Of a stretch of 41,424 bases of DNA, positions 1-8,013 are shown in pieces (position 1 is the stretch's first letter; every line of letters begins with the position of its first letter). The DNA comes from Chloracidobacterium sp. CP2_5A (GTDB taxonomy: Bacteria; Acidobacteriota; Blastocatellia; Chloracidobacteriales; Chloracidobacteriaceae). The notes beneath the pieces were generated by a model, which made no database searches, had not been told where the DNA came from, and saw only the letters and a list, made by a program, of their open reading frames with translations. Position numbers and translations under genes: made by a program. The DNA is taken from assembly GCA_002254845.1 (NCBI GenBank), contig NKPT01000030.1, positions 1 through 41,424 on the forward strand. Reading direction: 5' to 3'.

Positions 1-1
1 G

Positions 2-27
2 CCCTCCATCTAGCCCCTCCATCTAGC
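2..27. repeat. 13-bp tandem duplication, two copies
   Basis: The 13-base unit CCCTCCATCTAGC occurs twice head to tail with no mismatch. It lies upstream of the acyltransferase gene and encodes nothing recognisable. It is one of several short tandem duplications in the gaps of this window. The left copy sits at the window edge, so more copies may lie outside. Confidence 0.75.
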
Positions 28-148
28 GCGGTCAGCCGCGGCAGGCGATAAAAAGGTTGTTCTCGGTTGAGTTGCAGCGTATGCTCGCGGCCTAGCGGAA
101 GTTCGCGCAACTTGAGGCGCGCCTTGGCGCGCGGCGAGGGAAAAGGTT

Positions 149-1240
149 ATGGCACGTAAACGCCCCGCTCCGCCATCGTTAGCGGTCGTTCCGCCCCCGG
201 TCGCCGCCGAGGCCCAGCCCAAGCGCGCGCTACGGCGGAAAGTTCTTGAGATTCAGCGTGTCGAAGGCGAGCCGCCCCTTCGACTGCTGCCTTCTCCAAA
301 GCCGCCCGCGGCGCGTCGGTCAGAGCTGCCACGCGGCGCGACAAAGTCGCGGCGGCGCGCCGGCCGGCGGAACCTTTTGCCGACTGTGACATCAAGCGGG
401 TGGCTGTCAGCGCTTGCCGATCAGCTCGTGGACGCCGAGGTGGATGCCAAAATGCGGCAAATCCCCACAGCCGTCAACGAGTATGGCTATGACTCCTGGG
501 GGTTGCATCCTGGAACGGCTCGGTACGGCTATTCGCTTTTCGCGCGACTCTACCGGCATTATTGGCGCGTGCAAACGTATGGCATTGAGCGCGTCCCGCC
601 CGGGCGCGTCCTGCTGATCGGCAATCACAGCGGACAGCTCCCGATTGACGGCGCCATGGTCGCCGTGGCGATGCTGCTTGAAGCCAATCCGCCGCGCCTA
701 TGCCGCGCCATGGTCGAGCGGTGGTTCACCACAATGCCGCTGATTGGCCAGTTCATTCAGCGCAGCGGCGCGATCGTGGGCGATCCGCTCAACTGCGAGC
801 GGCTGCTCCAGAAGGGCGAAGCGATTTTAGTGTTTCCCGAAGGCGCGCGGGGCTCAGGCAAGGTCTGGAAGGATCGCTACAAGCTGGTCCGGTTTGGGCT
901 GGGCTTTATGCGGCTGGCGCTGGCGACGAACACGCCTATCGTGCCCTTTGGCGTGATTGGCGGCGAGGAGCAAGCGCCGAGCTTCGCGGACTTCAAGCCC
1001 CTAGCTAAGCTGCTCGGCATGCCCTACTTCCCGATTACGCCAACCTTCCCGTGGCTTGGCGTTCTGGGGATGATACCTTTCCCGACCAAGTACCGTATCT
1101 ATTTTGGCGAGCCGCTGGTTTTTCGCGGCGATCCCGACGGCCGCGATGAAGCCATCCAACGCAAGGTCGACCGGGTCAAGCTCGAGATCCGCCGCCTGAT
1201 TGACCGCGGACTCGAAGAGCGCGAAGGCGTTTTCTTCTGA
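149..1240 (+). CDS. Lysophospholipid acyltransferase (PlsC/LPLAT family)
   Basis: Probable membrane-associated acyltransferase that moves a fatty acyl chain onto a lysophospholipid or related acceptor. The catalytic block is NHSGQLPID at residues 159-167 (His160, Asp167), with FPEG at 229-232 as the acceptor/phosphate-binding motif, both in the order expected for the LPLAT superfamily. The His-x6-Asp spacing fits the diacylglycerol-acyltransferase-like branch better than classic PlsC HX4D, so the acceptor is not certain. The first 75 or so residues are rich in Pro, Arg and Ala and look disordered; they are not part of the fold. The ATG is preceded by a GAGGG ribosome site about 8 bases upstream. 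A response regulator follows 42 bases downstream on the same strand. The family is secure; the substrate is not. Confidence 0.85.
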   Translation: MARKRPAPPSLAVVPPPVAAEAQPKRALRRKVLEIQRVEGEPPLRLLPSPKPPAARRSELPRGATKSRRRAGRRNLLPTVTSSGWLSALADQLVDAEVDAKMRQIPTAVNEYGYDSWGLHPGTARYGYSLFARLYRHYWRVQTYGIERVPPGRVLLIGNHSGQLPIDGAMVAVAMLLEANPPRLCRAMVERWFTTMPLIGQFIQRSGAIVGDPLNCERLLQKGEAILVFPEGARGSGKVWKDRYKLVRFGLGFMRLALATNTPIVPFGVIGGEEQAPSFADFKPLAKLLGMPYFPITPTFPWLGVLGMIPFPTKYRIYFGEPLVFRGDPDGRDEAIQRKVDRVKLEIRRLIDRGLEEREGVFF

Positions 1241-1282
1241 GAAGCGTTTTGTCTTGATCAAAGCGCCCGCCCATCCCCCTCA

Positions 1283-1702
1283 ATGCTGAGCAAGCCGATG
1301 ACAGAAGCCAAGAAAAGTATCCTTGTCGTGGATGACAACGCCGATATCCGCGAGCTGCTGATGGAGGTGCTGACGCAAGCGGGCTATGAAGTCGCCGTCG
1401 CGGATGACGGCATCGGCGCGATGACAGCCCTTAAGAAGCGCGTTCCTGACCTCATCATTCTCGATATTGTGATGCCTGTGATTGACGGCCCGCATTTGAT
1501 ACATGTGATCCGGGCCGCCGACAATCCGGAAATGTGGCAAGTGCCAATTTTGATTTGTTCCGCGTCGGAAAAGATAGACGAGCTTCTCGCGGCGTCGGAA
1601 TTCGATATTGCGCCCGAAGACTGCCTGCGCAAGCCTTTCGAGGTCGCCACTCTGCTGCGCCGCGTGGCAGAGCGGCTGGAGCGCGCCGACACGGCGCGCT
1701 GA
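1283..1702 (+). CDS. Single-domain response regulator (receiver domain only)
   Basis: A stand-alone CheY-like receiver of 139 residues. It shows the acidic pair Asp17/Asp18, the phospho-acceptor Asp61 in the segment LIILDIVMP, the switch Ser93 and the invariant Lys117 before Pro. No DNA-binding or enzymatic output domain follows, so it would act by protein contact or as a phosphorelay shuttle. No histidine kinase gene lies nearby, so its partner is unknown. An in-frame ATG five codons downstream is an equally possible start. The DUF4178-like gene begins 27 bases after its stop, suggesting co-transcription. Confidence 0.9.
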   Translation: MLSKPMTEAKKSILVVDDNADIRELLMEVLTQAGYEVAVADDGIGAMTALKKRVPDLIILDIVMPVIDGPHLIHVIRAADNPEMWQVPILICSASEKIDELLAASEFDIAPEDCLRKPFEVATLLRRVAERLERADTAR

Positions 1703-1729
1703 CCCCGACGACTTCGGGAGGGCTCGCGG

Positions 1730-2281
1730 GTGGGTTGGCTTTCTTTTTTATGGAGAAAGGGCGAAGCGCCCAAGCGCCGTACCCGCAAGCTGGCGGACTT
1801 GAGCGCCGGGGACGCCCTCTTTCTGGCTGAAGCCAGCCCGCTGCCGGGCAAATGGACGATCGATAAAGCGCATCGCTTTGTGGATATCGAGCGACAAACG
1901 CTTGTGTTTTGGCAATTTGAAGTGACGGACGGCGAGCGGCGGCACTTTGTGGAAGTTCATCTGCCGGACGCCCCAGCGACGGACGGACGCGCCGTCGTCT
2001 CATTTCCGCTTGACCCGACGGAGTATGGCGAAGTTGAGGCCCTGGAGCTTGACCCGGATGAGCCGCCGCGGCAAATCGCGTGGCGGGGACGGGATTATCA
2101 GCTCGCGGCCGCTCGCAACCTGCGATTTTACCGCAACACGGGCGAGCATCCGCGCGACATGCTGCACCTCGAATACGCCGCCGAGGACGGCCGGCGAACG
2201 CTCACGTTCGAGTTCTGGTCGAGCGCCGGAATGCCGGTGACATCCGAGGGCCTATGCCTCGCGCCTGAGGAAATACAATAG
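1730..2281 (+). CDS. DUF4178-like protein
   Basis: A 183-residue protein of unknown function, cytoplasmic by appearance (no signal peptide or membrane segment). The pattern of alternating beta-rich stretches, the aromatic-rich FWQFEV segment near residue 64 and the late FEFWSSAG segment resemble the DUF4178 fold, but this is recognition by eye. The start is taken as GTG because a GGGAGG ribosome site lies about nine bases upstream. The N-terminus has a short basic stretch, WRKGEAPKRRTRK. It follows the response regulator on the same strand and may share its transcript. No function is assigned. Confidence 0.6.
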   Translation: MGWLSFLWRKGEAPKRRTRKLADLSAGDALFLAEASPLPGKWTIDKAHRFVDIERQTLVFWQFEVTDGERRHFVEVHLPDAPATDGRAVVSFPLDPTEYGEVEALELDPDEPPRQIAWRGRDYQLAAARNLRFYRNTGEHPRDMLHLEYAAEDGRRTLTFEFWSSAGMPVTSEGLCLAPEEIQ

Positions 2282-2400
2282 GCGTAAAGCCTTCGCGCAA
2301 AGTCGGCGAAAAGCCGCGAGGCGCGGTTCCTTGCTTCGCTGGGGGCAAGGTAGTACTCTCCAGGCCCGCATTCCTGTCCCGCCCCGACTAGGAGGTATCC

Positions 2401-3168
2401 GTGAGTCAGGATTTGGCATTGCTCGTCGCCCTGCAAGAAACCGACCGTCAACTTGCCGAATGTCAGACCAAAACGCGCCAGTTTGCCGTCGAGCGCGAAC
2501 GCATTGAGGCTGATTTTCAAAGCCGCATCGCCGCTTTCGTGGCCGCCCAAGCCAATCTTGATGCCGTTCGCCATCGCCTCCGCGACCTCGAAATCGAGCT
2601 TGCTCAATTCCAAGCCCAATTTAACAAGTACACGGCGGACCTCCAGCGCGTTCGCAACCAGCGCGAGTATGAAACGGCTATTCGGGAAATTGACATGGCC
2701 AAAAAGTCCGCCACGCAGTGCGAAGCCAAAATTGCTGAAGCTCAGGCTGTAATCGCCAAGCTTGAGGCGGAGGTCGCCTCCTACGCCCCGGATATTGAAA
2801 AGCGGCGGGCCGAGATGGATGCGGCGCTGGCGGAGAATATGCGCGCCGAAGCGGCGTATCTCGCGGAAGTCGAAATCATTCGGCATCAGCGGCGGGAAAT
2901 GGAGGCCAAGCTTTCCAAGACTTGGCTGACCAACTACGCCAGGGTGTCTAAGCTACGGGGCGGGCAGGTCATGTCGCAGGTCATCAATGGCGCCTGCTCG
3001 GCCTGCCGGATGCGGCTGCGACCGCAAGTTCACAGCTTGGTTCGGCAGGGCATTGGCATTCATACCTGTGATAACTGCGGTCGCATTCTCTTTTACCGCC
3101 CGGATGCCGAAGCGCCGCCTGCCGAAAGAGCGTCGCTTGAAAAAGCGGCGGCGGCGGCCGATTCATAA
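2401..3168 (+). CDS. Coiled-coil C4-type zinc-ribbon protein (COG1579 family)
   Basis: A 255-residue protein with a long helical coiled coil over residues 5-185, rich in Glu, Ala, Gln and Arg, followed by a four-cysteine zinc ribbon (Cys199, Cys202, Cys223, Cys226). This is the layout of the COG1579/DUF164 family, thought to bind nucleic acid or protein but without an established reaction. The GTG start is well supported by an AGGAGG ribosome site seven bases upstream. Length and domain order are normal for the family, and the last 25 residues after the ribbon look disordered. The membrane/coiled-coil gene begins 57 bases downstream on the same strand. Confidence 0.88.
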   Translation: MSQDLALLVALQETDRQLAECQTKTRQFAVERERIEADFQSRIAAFVAAQANLDAVRHRLRDLEIELAQFQAQFNKYTADLQRVRNQREYETAIREIDMAKKSATQCEAKIAEAQAVIAKLEAEVASYAPDIEKRRAEMDAALAENMRAEAAYLAEVEIIRHQRREMEAKLSKTWLTNYARVSKLRGGQVMSQVINGACSACRMRLRPQVHSLVRQGIGIHTCDNCGRILFYRPDAEAPPAERASLEKAAAAADS

Positions 3169-3225
3169 AGACCGGGCGGCAAGCTTGCGGATTGAAGAAC
3201 GCTTGGCGAGCGAAGGGGTCGCGCG

Positions 3226-4017
3226 ATGTTTCAGCGGTTCTTTGGCGCGTTGTCCGTTACGGTCGCGATTGGCCTCATCCTGCTGATTGTCTTCGCGCTG
3301 ACATCCTGGCTGACCGGCTGGCGAGCTCCTGCGCTCACGCCAAGCTTGGCGCTCGATATCGGGATGGGCGCGGTCTGCTTCATCTGGCTTTTGCTCATCC
3401 TCACCGTGCCCTGGGATATTCATTTTCAAGCCAGGTCCGTGCAATTTGAGCTGGAGCGATCGCTTGAAGCCGGCATCGCTATCAACCCGGAGCGACTGGC
3501 CTACGTGCAGCGGACGCAGCGGACAACGCTGTGGGTCGCGCTTGGGCTGCATGTGTTTTCCGCGGCCGTCATCAGCGGGCTGTCCTACTTCACCCGCGGC
3601 AGCGTGGGCTACTGGTTTGCCGGTTTTTACCTCGCCACGATGGCGTTTCGCCCAGTTGGCGCAGCCTATAACTACTTGCATCGAAAGCTGATGGATATTG
3701 GCGAGGAAGCGCGATTTCCCCGTGACGACACGCTGAAGCTCAAGACCGACCTAGAGCAAGCCAGAGCCCATCTGGAAAAGATTCAGCGCCAGCTTGAGCA
3801 GATCAACGAGCAGCTTGTCGCGCTGGAAGCCGCGGACGCGAAGTCGCATCAAGACATCCTCGCGTTACGGCAGTCCGTCGAGCGGGCCGAGCAATCATTC
3901 AAGAGCCGTATTGCTCAGATGAGCGACGAAATCGAGCGGTCGCTTACCCGAACGTTTGACCAGCAGGACATCGTCAACGGACTGCGAGCCTTCGCCCGGC
4001 TGGTCAAATCGGCCTGA
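3226..4017 (+). CDS. Membrane protein with C-terminal coiled coil, unknown function
   Basis: I do not recognise a named family. The 263-residue product shows four hydrophobic segments at about residues 8-28, 41-63, 101-121 and 125-146. A charged region follows, with heptad-like Leu/Ile spacing (about 168-240) that should form a coiled coil. The coiled coil would lie on the cytoplasmic side if the N-terminus is inside and four segments span. This layout suggests a membrane-anchored scaffold rather than an enzyme. It is codirectional with the zinc-ribbon gene upstream and converges on the Roadblock gene, with only ten bases between their stops. Confidence 0.75.
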   Translation: MFQRFFGALSVTVAIGLILLIVFALTSWLTGWRAPALTPSLALDIGMGAVCFIWLLLILTVPWDIHFQARSVQFELERSLEAGIAINPERLAYVQRTQRTTLWVALGLHVFSAAVISGLSYFTRGSVGYWFAGFYLATMAFRPVGAAYNYLHRKLMDIGEEARFPRDDTLKLKTDLEQARAHLEKIQRQLEQINEQLVALEAADAKSHQDILALRQSVERAEQSFKSRIAQMSDEIERSLTRTFDQQDIVNGLRAFARLVKSA

Positions 4018-4027
4018 GCGCGCGCCC

Positions 4028-4387
4028 TCATTCGATTTCCCTGAGGAGCGCCGGCGTGGCTTCGTCCAGCAGCCACAGCGCGTAGCCGACGTTTGCCTCG
4101 CGCGTCAGGACAAAAACCAAAAAGTAGTCCTCTGGAAACAGTTTCAGAATGCAAATCGCCTCGTCGTAAGTGCACACGATGGCGCGAATGCCGCCCAGCA
4201 AGCTCCGCAGGCCGAACCGGCGATAGTTGCCTACCGTGATGCCATGGTAGGCCGCTAGCAGCGGCAGCGTCTCAAAATCGCCCACCGTCTGACGAAAGAC
4301 AATTTCTCCATCATCAGCCAGAAAAGCCCAGCCGCGCGCTCCGTCAACTCGGTTGAGCACGCCGCGCATAATGGTCTCGAAGGACAT
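4028..4387 (-). CDS. Roadblock/LC7 domain protein
   Basis: A 119-residue single-domain protein. The arrangement of a helix, a central GDFETLPLLAAYHG stretch, a hydrophobic FLVFVLTREANVGYALW strand pair and a final helix matches the Roadblock/LC7 (MglB-like) fold. Bacterial members often regulate small Ras-like GTPases such as MglA. No GTPase gene is adjacent here, so the partner must be elsewhere if this role holds. It is transcribed alone on the minus strand, opposite to its neighbours. The ATG start follows from the length of the fold. Confidence 0.72.
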   Translation of the reverse strand: MSFETIMRGVLNRVDGARGWAFLADDGEIVFRQTVGDFETLPLLAAYHGITVGNYRRFGLRSLLGGIRAIVCTYDEAICILKLFPEDYFLVFVLTREANVGYALWLLDEATPALLREIE

Positions 4388-4441
4388 ATGGGTTACGGGG
4401 ATTGGTCATCCCAAAGCTGGTTTTTGTGACCGCAAGCTATC

Positions 4442-4522
4442 CCTGCCGACGGAATTCGTCAAACAGCTTGGATATCAATTCAGGGATTCGCCCCTGCCTG
4501 CCGACGAAATTTGTCTTACAGC
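4442..4522. repeat. Imperfect direct repeat, 26 bases, two copies 55 bases apart
   Basis: Copy one (4442-4467) and copy two (4497-4522) both begin CCTGCCGACG and end ACAGC. They differ at about four internal positions. Each copy contains a near-palindrome of the form GACG-AATT-GTC. Four mismatches mean the copies have diverged for some time or are under loose constraint. Confidence 0.6.
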
Positions 4523-4541
4523 GCACCGAATGCGCTGGTTG

Positions 4542-4564
4542 GCGCGTCCACGATAGGGACGCGC
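4542..4564. repeat. Inverted repeat, 8-bp perfect stem
   Basis: GCGCGTCC pairs with GGACGCGC across a seven-base loop. The right arm is followed by AAAAC rather than a T run, so it is a poor terminator for the plus strand. It belongs to the repeat-rich gap upstream of the ferredoxin gene. Confidence 0.6.
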
Positions 4565-4599
4565 AAAACAGGGCAAGCGGGGTCGCGGCGCGGAGCTGG

Positions 4600-4631
4600 A
4601 AGTTTTTTCAATAGAACTATTGAAAAAACTT
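4600..4631. repeat. Perfect 15-bp AT-rich inverted repeat with two-base spacer
   Basis: AAGTTTTTTCAATAG is followed by AA and its exact reverse complement. The arms contain runs of six T and six A, striking in DNA this GC-rich. GCGGCG a few bases to the left and CGCCGC to the right extend the symmetry. It could act as a bidirectional terminator, an operator or a cruciform-forming site. The symmetry is directly visible; the role is inferred. Confidence 0.8.
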
Positions 4632-4757
4632 CGCCGCTTGCACTAACTTCGCCGTGTCGGCAGTATCCGGCGGTCGAAGAGTCGAGCGTCGGGTGACTCA
4701 AGTCGCCAGAGCGCGCGACTTCTGGCAGTTCAAATTCCTTGAGCGAGGTAACAAGCG

Positions 4758-4994
4758 ATGGCATCGGTTGACGATAAGTATCCAGACAACGTGCCTGGGA
4801 TGTATTATGTCGATACCCAGTGCATTGACTGCGACGTGTGCCGTGATACGGCGCCCAATAACTTCACCCGCAATGACGACGGTGGCTACTCCTATGTTTT
4901 CAAGCAACCGGAAACGGATGAAGAAATGGAGCAGTGCCAGGAAGCGATGGATGCCTGCCCTGTGGAGGCTATTGGCAACGACGGCGGCGAATAG
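4758..4994 (+). CDS. 4Fe-4S single-cluster ferredoxin
   Basis: A 78-residue acidic electron carrier. Cys22, Cys25 and Cys28 (CIDCDVC) plus Cys67 before Pro ligate one 4Fe-4S cluster. Cys60, seven residues earlier, is in the place where similar single-cluster ferredoxins hold a second, often disulfide-bonded, cysteine. The length is typical for the soluble single-cluster type. The ATG has a GAGGT ribosome site about nine bases upstream. It is cytoplasmic (no signal). It stands upstream of bioA on the same strand, but nothing in BioA chemistry needs a ferredoxin, so the link is probably only positional. The redox partner is unknown. Confidence 0.92.
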   Translation: MASVDDKYPDNVPGMYYVDTQCIDCDVCRDTAPNNFTRNDDGGYSYVFKQPETDEEMEQCQEAMDACPVEAIGNDGGE

Positions 4995-5003
4995 CCCGGC
5001 GCC

Positions 5004-5029
5004 GATTCGCTGATTCGATTCGCTGATTC
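5004..5029. repeat. 13-bp tandem duplication, two copies
   Basis: GATTCGCTGATTC occurs twice in perfect tandem ten bases after the ferredoxin stop codon. The unit itself is built from GATTC half-repeats. It is intergenic and of the same size class as the duplications near the window start and upstream of the M28 peptidase. Confidence 0.8.
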
Positions 5030-5121
5030 GGAGGCCGTTGCACGGATGCGGGCGGCGGCCTTTACTTTTGCCCGGGTGTCGCCCGGCGGACAGCCGGGGG
5101 AAGCTGGCGGCGAAGTCTTGC

Positions 5122-6528
5122 ATGGAGACTTCTCATTGTGGCTTCGACGCGGAATGGGCGCGCTTAGAAGCCCTTGACAAAGCGCATGTCTGGCATCCCT
5201 TCACCCAGATGCAGGGGTGGCGCGCCGAGCGACCGCTCATTATCGAGCGCGCCGAGGGCTGCTACCTTTATGACCTTGAGGGACGCCGCTACCTGGATGG
5301 CGTTTCCAGCCTGTGGGTGACAACCCATGGTCATCGGACGCCGGAACTCGACGCGGCCCTTCGCGCCCAGCTCGACAAAGTCGCCCACACGACGCTCCTT
5401 GGTCTCACTCACGCGCCGGCCATCGAGCTGGCAGCCAAGCTGGTTGAGCTTGCGCCGCCGGGTCTGACCAAAGTGTTTTATTCTGACGCCGGCTCGACAG
5501 CGGTCGAAGTGGCGCTCAAGATGGCCTTCCAATACTGGCGGCAGCGGACTGACCCGCGCCCGCGCAAAACAAAGTTCATCCACCTCCGCGAGTCGTACCA
5601 CGGCGATACCGTGGGGGCCGTTTCCGTTGGCGGCATTTCGCTGTTTCATAGCCTCTATCGACCCTTGCTATTCGAGGCGCTGGCGGCCCCAGAGCCGCAT
5701 TGTTACCGCTGCCCGCTCAGGCTTGAGCGGGCGACCTGCGGGATGGCTTGCGCCGACGAGCTGGAGCGCCTCTTGGAAGCCAACGCAGACGAGATTGCCG
5801 CCGTTATTATCGAGCCTGTCATGATGGGGGCCGCCGGCATGCTCGCGCAGCCGGAAGGCTACGCGCGGCGCGTGAGGGAGCTTTGCACGCAATACGAAGC
5901 GCTGCTTATCTGCGATGAGGTTGCCACGGGGTTTGGTCGGACTGGCTGGATGTTCGCCTGCGAAGCCGAGGGGATTGCGCCTGACCTGCTCTGCGTCGCC
6001 AAAGGGCTGACCGGCGGCTACCTGCCGCTGGCGGCGACCCTGGCGACAGACGCTATCTACGAGGCCTTTCTGGGCGAGACCGGCGAGTTCAAGACGTTCT
6101 TCCATGGGCATACCTACACCGGCAATCCGCTAGCCTGCGCGGTCGCGCTGGCGAACTTGGCGCTGTTTGAGCAAAACAACACGCTGGAGCGCGTCCGCGC
6201 TGTGGCGAGCCATCTGGCCGAACGCCTGGAAACGCTGCGGGCGCTGCCGCTGGTCGGCGACATTCGGCAGCGCGGCTTGATGGCGGGCATTGAGCTGGTG
6301 GCCGACCGCCACGCCCGGACGCCATTGCCGCCGGAATGGCTTGCAGGCTATCGCGTGACCAATCGCTGTCGGGATTACGGCGTCATTTTGCGACCGCTTG
6401 GGAATGTCGTCGTATTGATGCCGCCGTTGGCGATTTCGACTGCGCAAGCGGACGAGCTGACGAACGTTCTCCGCGTCGTCATCGCCGAAGTCGGGCGCGA
6501 GCTGCTGGCGGGCGGCGAGCCAGGCTGA
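5122..6528 (+). CDS. bioA: Adenosylmethionine-8-amino-7-oxononanoate aminotransferase (DAPA synthase)
   Basis: PLP-dependent aminotransferase of biotin synthesis. It converts 8-amino-7-oxononanoate to 7,8-diaminononanoate using S-adenosylmethionine as amino donor, in the cytoplasm. With the chosen ATG the protein has 468 residues. It opens with the BioA signature HVWHPFTQM (22-30) and contains the PLP Asp265 in CDEVATGFGRTG and the Schiff-base Lys294 in VAKGLTGGYLP. The cysteine-rich stretch near residues 194-210 (CYRC, CGMAC) is typical of one BioA branch. A frame extension upstream through a TTG is possible, but the 28 extra residues look non-native. No other bio gene is in the window. Confidence 0.93.
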   Translation: METSHCGFDAEWARLEALDKAHVWHPFTQMQGWRAERPLIIERAEGCYLYDLEGRRYLDGVSSLWVTTHGHRTPELDAALRAQLDKVAHTTLLGLTHAPAIELAAKLVELAPPGLTKVFYSDAGSTAVEVALKMAFQYWRQRTDPRPRKTKFIHLRESYHGDTVGAVSVGGISLFHSLYRPLLFEALAAPEPHCYRCPLRLERATCGMACADELERLLEANADEIAAVIIEPVMMGAAGMLAQPEGYARRVRELCTQYEALLICDEVATGFGRTGWMFACEAEGIAPDLLCVAKGLTGGYLPLAATLATDAIYEAFLGETGEFKTFFHGHTYTGNPLACAVALANLALFEQNNTLERVRAVASHLAERLETLRALPLVGDIRQRGLMAGIELVADRHARTPLPPEWLAGYRVTNRCRDYGVILRPLGNVVVLMPPLAISTAQADELTNVLRVVIAEVGRELLAGGEPG

Positions 6529-6651
6529 TTCGCCTCTGTGTAACGATCTCGCTGAAGCCCGCCCTTGCGCCCCCTGGCGCGTCAACCGCTGCCCGACGCG
6601 CCTTAGCGACGCCGTCCCCGACGCCGTCCAGGCTCGCGCCGCCGCGCGCGA

Positions 6652-6669
6652 TGAGTAGGGTGAGTAGGG
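6652..6669. repeat. 9-bp tandem duplication in a convergent gap
   Basis: TGAGTAGGG is perfectly duplicated between the convergent bioA and deaminase genes. Just to its left CGACGCCGTCC is also repeated with a period of 12 bases (6607-6629). The gap (6529-6683) holds no gene. Confidence 0.65.
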
Positions 6670-6683
6670 GAAGCCGTTCCAGC

Positions 6684-8006
6684 TCAAGCGATGCCGGCGC
6701 GAGCGGCAAGGGCGGCGAACTCGCGGCGCGCATCCGCCCGAATGACGTCCTCCTCCAGCGTCACAAGCTCGCCATCGCGAACCACCGCCCGGCCGGCTAT
6801 GACCGTATGGCGCGTGTCGGCCGCGGTCGCGGCATACGCCAGCGCCGAAAGCGGATCGGGATGCGGCGCGGCGTGCAGCGTGTCCAGGTTGACCACGGCG
6901 ATGTCGGCCGCTTTGCCAACTTCGAGGCTGCCAATTTCCTGTTCCAGCCCGAGCGCGCAGGCGCCCTGCCAGGTCGCCATCTGAAAGGCTTCCAGCGCCG
7001 TCAGGGTTCGCGCGCCGCGGCGCATTTTCTGAAGCAGCGCCGCTGTCCGCATTTCCGTGAAGGCGTCCAGCCGGTTGTTGCAGGGCGCGCCGTCCGCTCC
7101 AAGCGAAACCGAGATGCCGCGCTCTAGCATCTCGGCCACCGGCGCGACGCCGGAGCCTAGCTTCAGATTGGAAGATGGACAGTGCAAAACATGCGTCCCT
7201 GTCTCAGCCAGGAGGCTTAGTTCCGCTTCGTCAAGCCAGATACAGTGCGCCACGCCGACCTGCGGCCCGGTCAGCCCCAGCTCATGCAGATAGGTCACGT
7301 TGCGCCGTCCAGTCAGGCGCTCGACAAGCGCCACTTCGTCGCGGTTCTCCGACGCATGCGTATGAACTCGGACGCCCTTCTCGCGCGACAGCGCCGCGAT
7401 GTCGCGTAATAAAGTCTCCGTACACGACAGGACAAAGCGCGGCGCAAAGGCGACGCCGATGCGGCCGTCCGCTTGGCCGTGCCAGTTTTCAAGCAGGCGC
7501 AGCGACTCGGCGCGGGCATGGGTCGTTGTTTCGCGCAGTCCGGCCGGAACGTCGTCCCCAGCGTCCATCAAGCACTTGCCCACGACAGCTCGAAAGCCGC
7601 TTTCCGCCACGACTTCAAGCGCGGCGTCGGCGTGATACACGCTTTCCATCGTCATGGCGCAGGTCGTGCCGCCGCGCATCATTTCAGCCACCGCCAACTG
7701 CGCCGAAACGCGGAGGCTTTCCGGCGTGTGGGCGGCCTCAAGCTTCCAGATGCGCCTTTTCAGCCAGTCGAGCAGCTCCAGATCGTCGGCCGCGCCGCGA
7801 AACAGGGTCTGGCACAGGTGAATGTGCGATTGAACAAAGCCCGGTATGACCACGCAGCCGCGCGCGTCAAGGGTTTCGTCCGCTGTGTCCGGCGCCGCGC
7901 CGACATGCGTGATGCGCCCATCCCGGACATAGAGATCGCCTTTCACGACCCGGTGGCTTGGGCCGCCAGTCAGGAGCGTTCCGTTGGCAATCCGAAGCGT
8001 CGGCAT
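6684..8006 (-). CDS. Amidohydrolase, 5'-deoxyadenosine / S-adenosylhomocysteine deaminase type
   Basis: Zinc-dependent deaminase of the ATZ/TRZ-like amidohydrolase superfamily, 440 residues. The metal site is clear: His61 and His63 (SHIHLCQTLFRG), His217 (HTHASE), His254 and Asp305 (GADGAPCNN). The LFRGAADDLELLDWL segment is the pattern shared by MtaD/DadD enzymes that deaminate 5'-methylthioadenosine, S-adenosylhomocysteine or 5'-deoxyadenosine. Which of these it prefers cannot be read from sequence. It lies seven bases downstream of the Rsm22-like gene, so the two are probably co-transcribed, and both may deal with SAM by-products. A GGAG ribosome site sits ten bases before its ATG. It converges on bioA. 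Confidence 0.85.
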   Translation of the reverse strand: MPTLRIANGTLLTGGPSHRVVKGDLYVRDGRITHVGAAPDTADETLDARGCVVIPGFVQSHIHLCQTLFRGAADDLELLDWLKRRIWKLEAAHTPESLRVSAQLAVAEMMRGGTTCAMTMESVYHADAALEVVAESGFRAVVGKCLMDAGDDVPAGLRETTTHARAESLRLLENWHGQADGRIGVAFAPRFVLSCTETLLRDIAALSREKGVRVHTHASENRDEVALVERLTGRRNVTYLHELGLTGPQVGVAHCIWLDEAELSLLAETGTHVLHCPSSNLKLGSGVAPVAEMLERGISVSLGADGAPCNNRLDAFTEMRTAALLQKMRRGARTLTALEAFQMATWQGACALGLEQEIGSLEVGKAADIAVVNLDTLHAAPHPDPLSALAYAATAADTRHTVIAGRAVVRDGELVTLEEDVIRADARREFAALAARAGIA

Positions 8007-8013
8007 GAAGGCG

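Larger units (their letters stand above)
4388..4757. other. 370-base intergenic region rich in direct and inverted repeats
   Basis: No credible gene is seen here. The region lies between the divergent Roadblock and ferredoxin genes, so both promoters should be in it. It carries an imperfect 26-base direct repeat (4442-4467 and 4497-4522, about four mismatches, each copy nearly palindromic around AATT), a GCGC/GCGC hairpin at 4521-4535, and two stronger inverted repeats listed separately. The density of symmetric sequence is unlike any other gap in the window. It could be a decayed repeat element, a structured RNA or a pair of terminators. Confidence 0.6.

Noticed and set aside
4516-4764. 82-codon minus-strand frame across the repeat-rich gap and the ferredoxin start
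   Set aside because: It reads through the palindromes, overlaps the ferredoxin ribosome site and has no recognisable pattern.
5038-5066. TTGCAC and TTTACT, 17 bases apart, as a bioA promoter
   Set aside because: Each hexamer matches the consensus at only three positions or so, too weak to claim.
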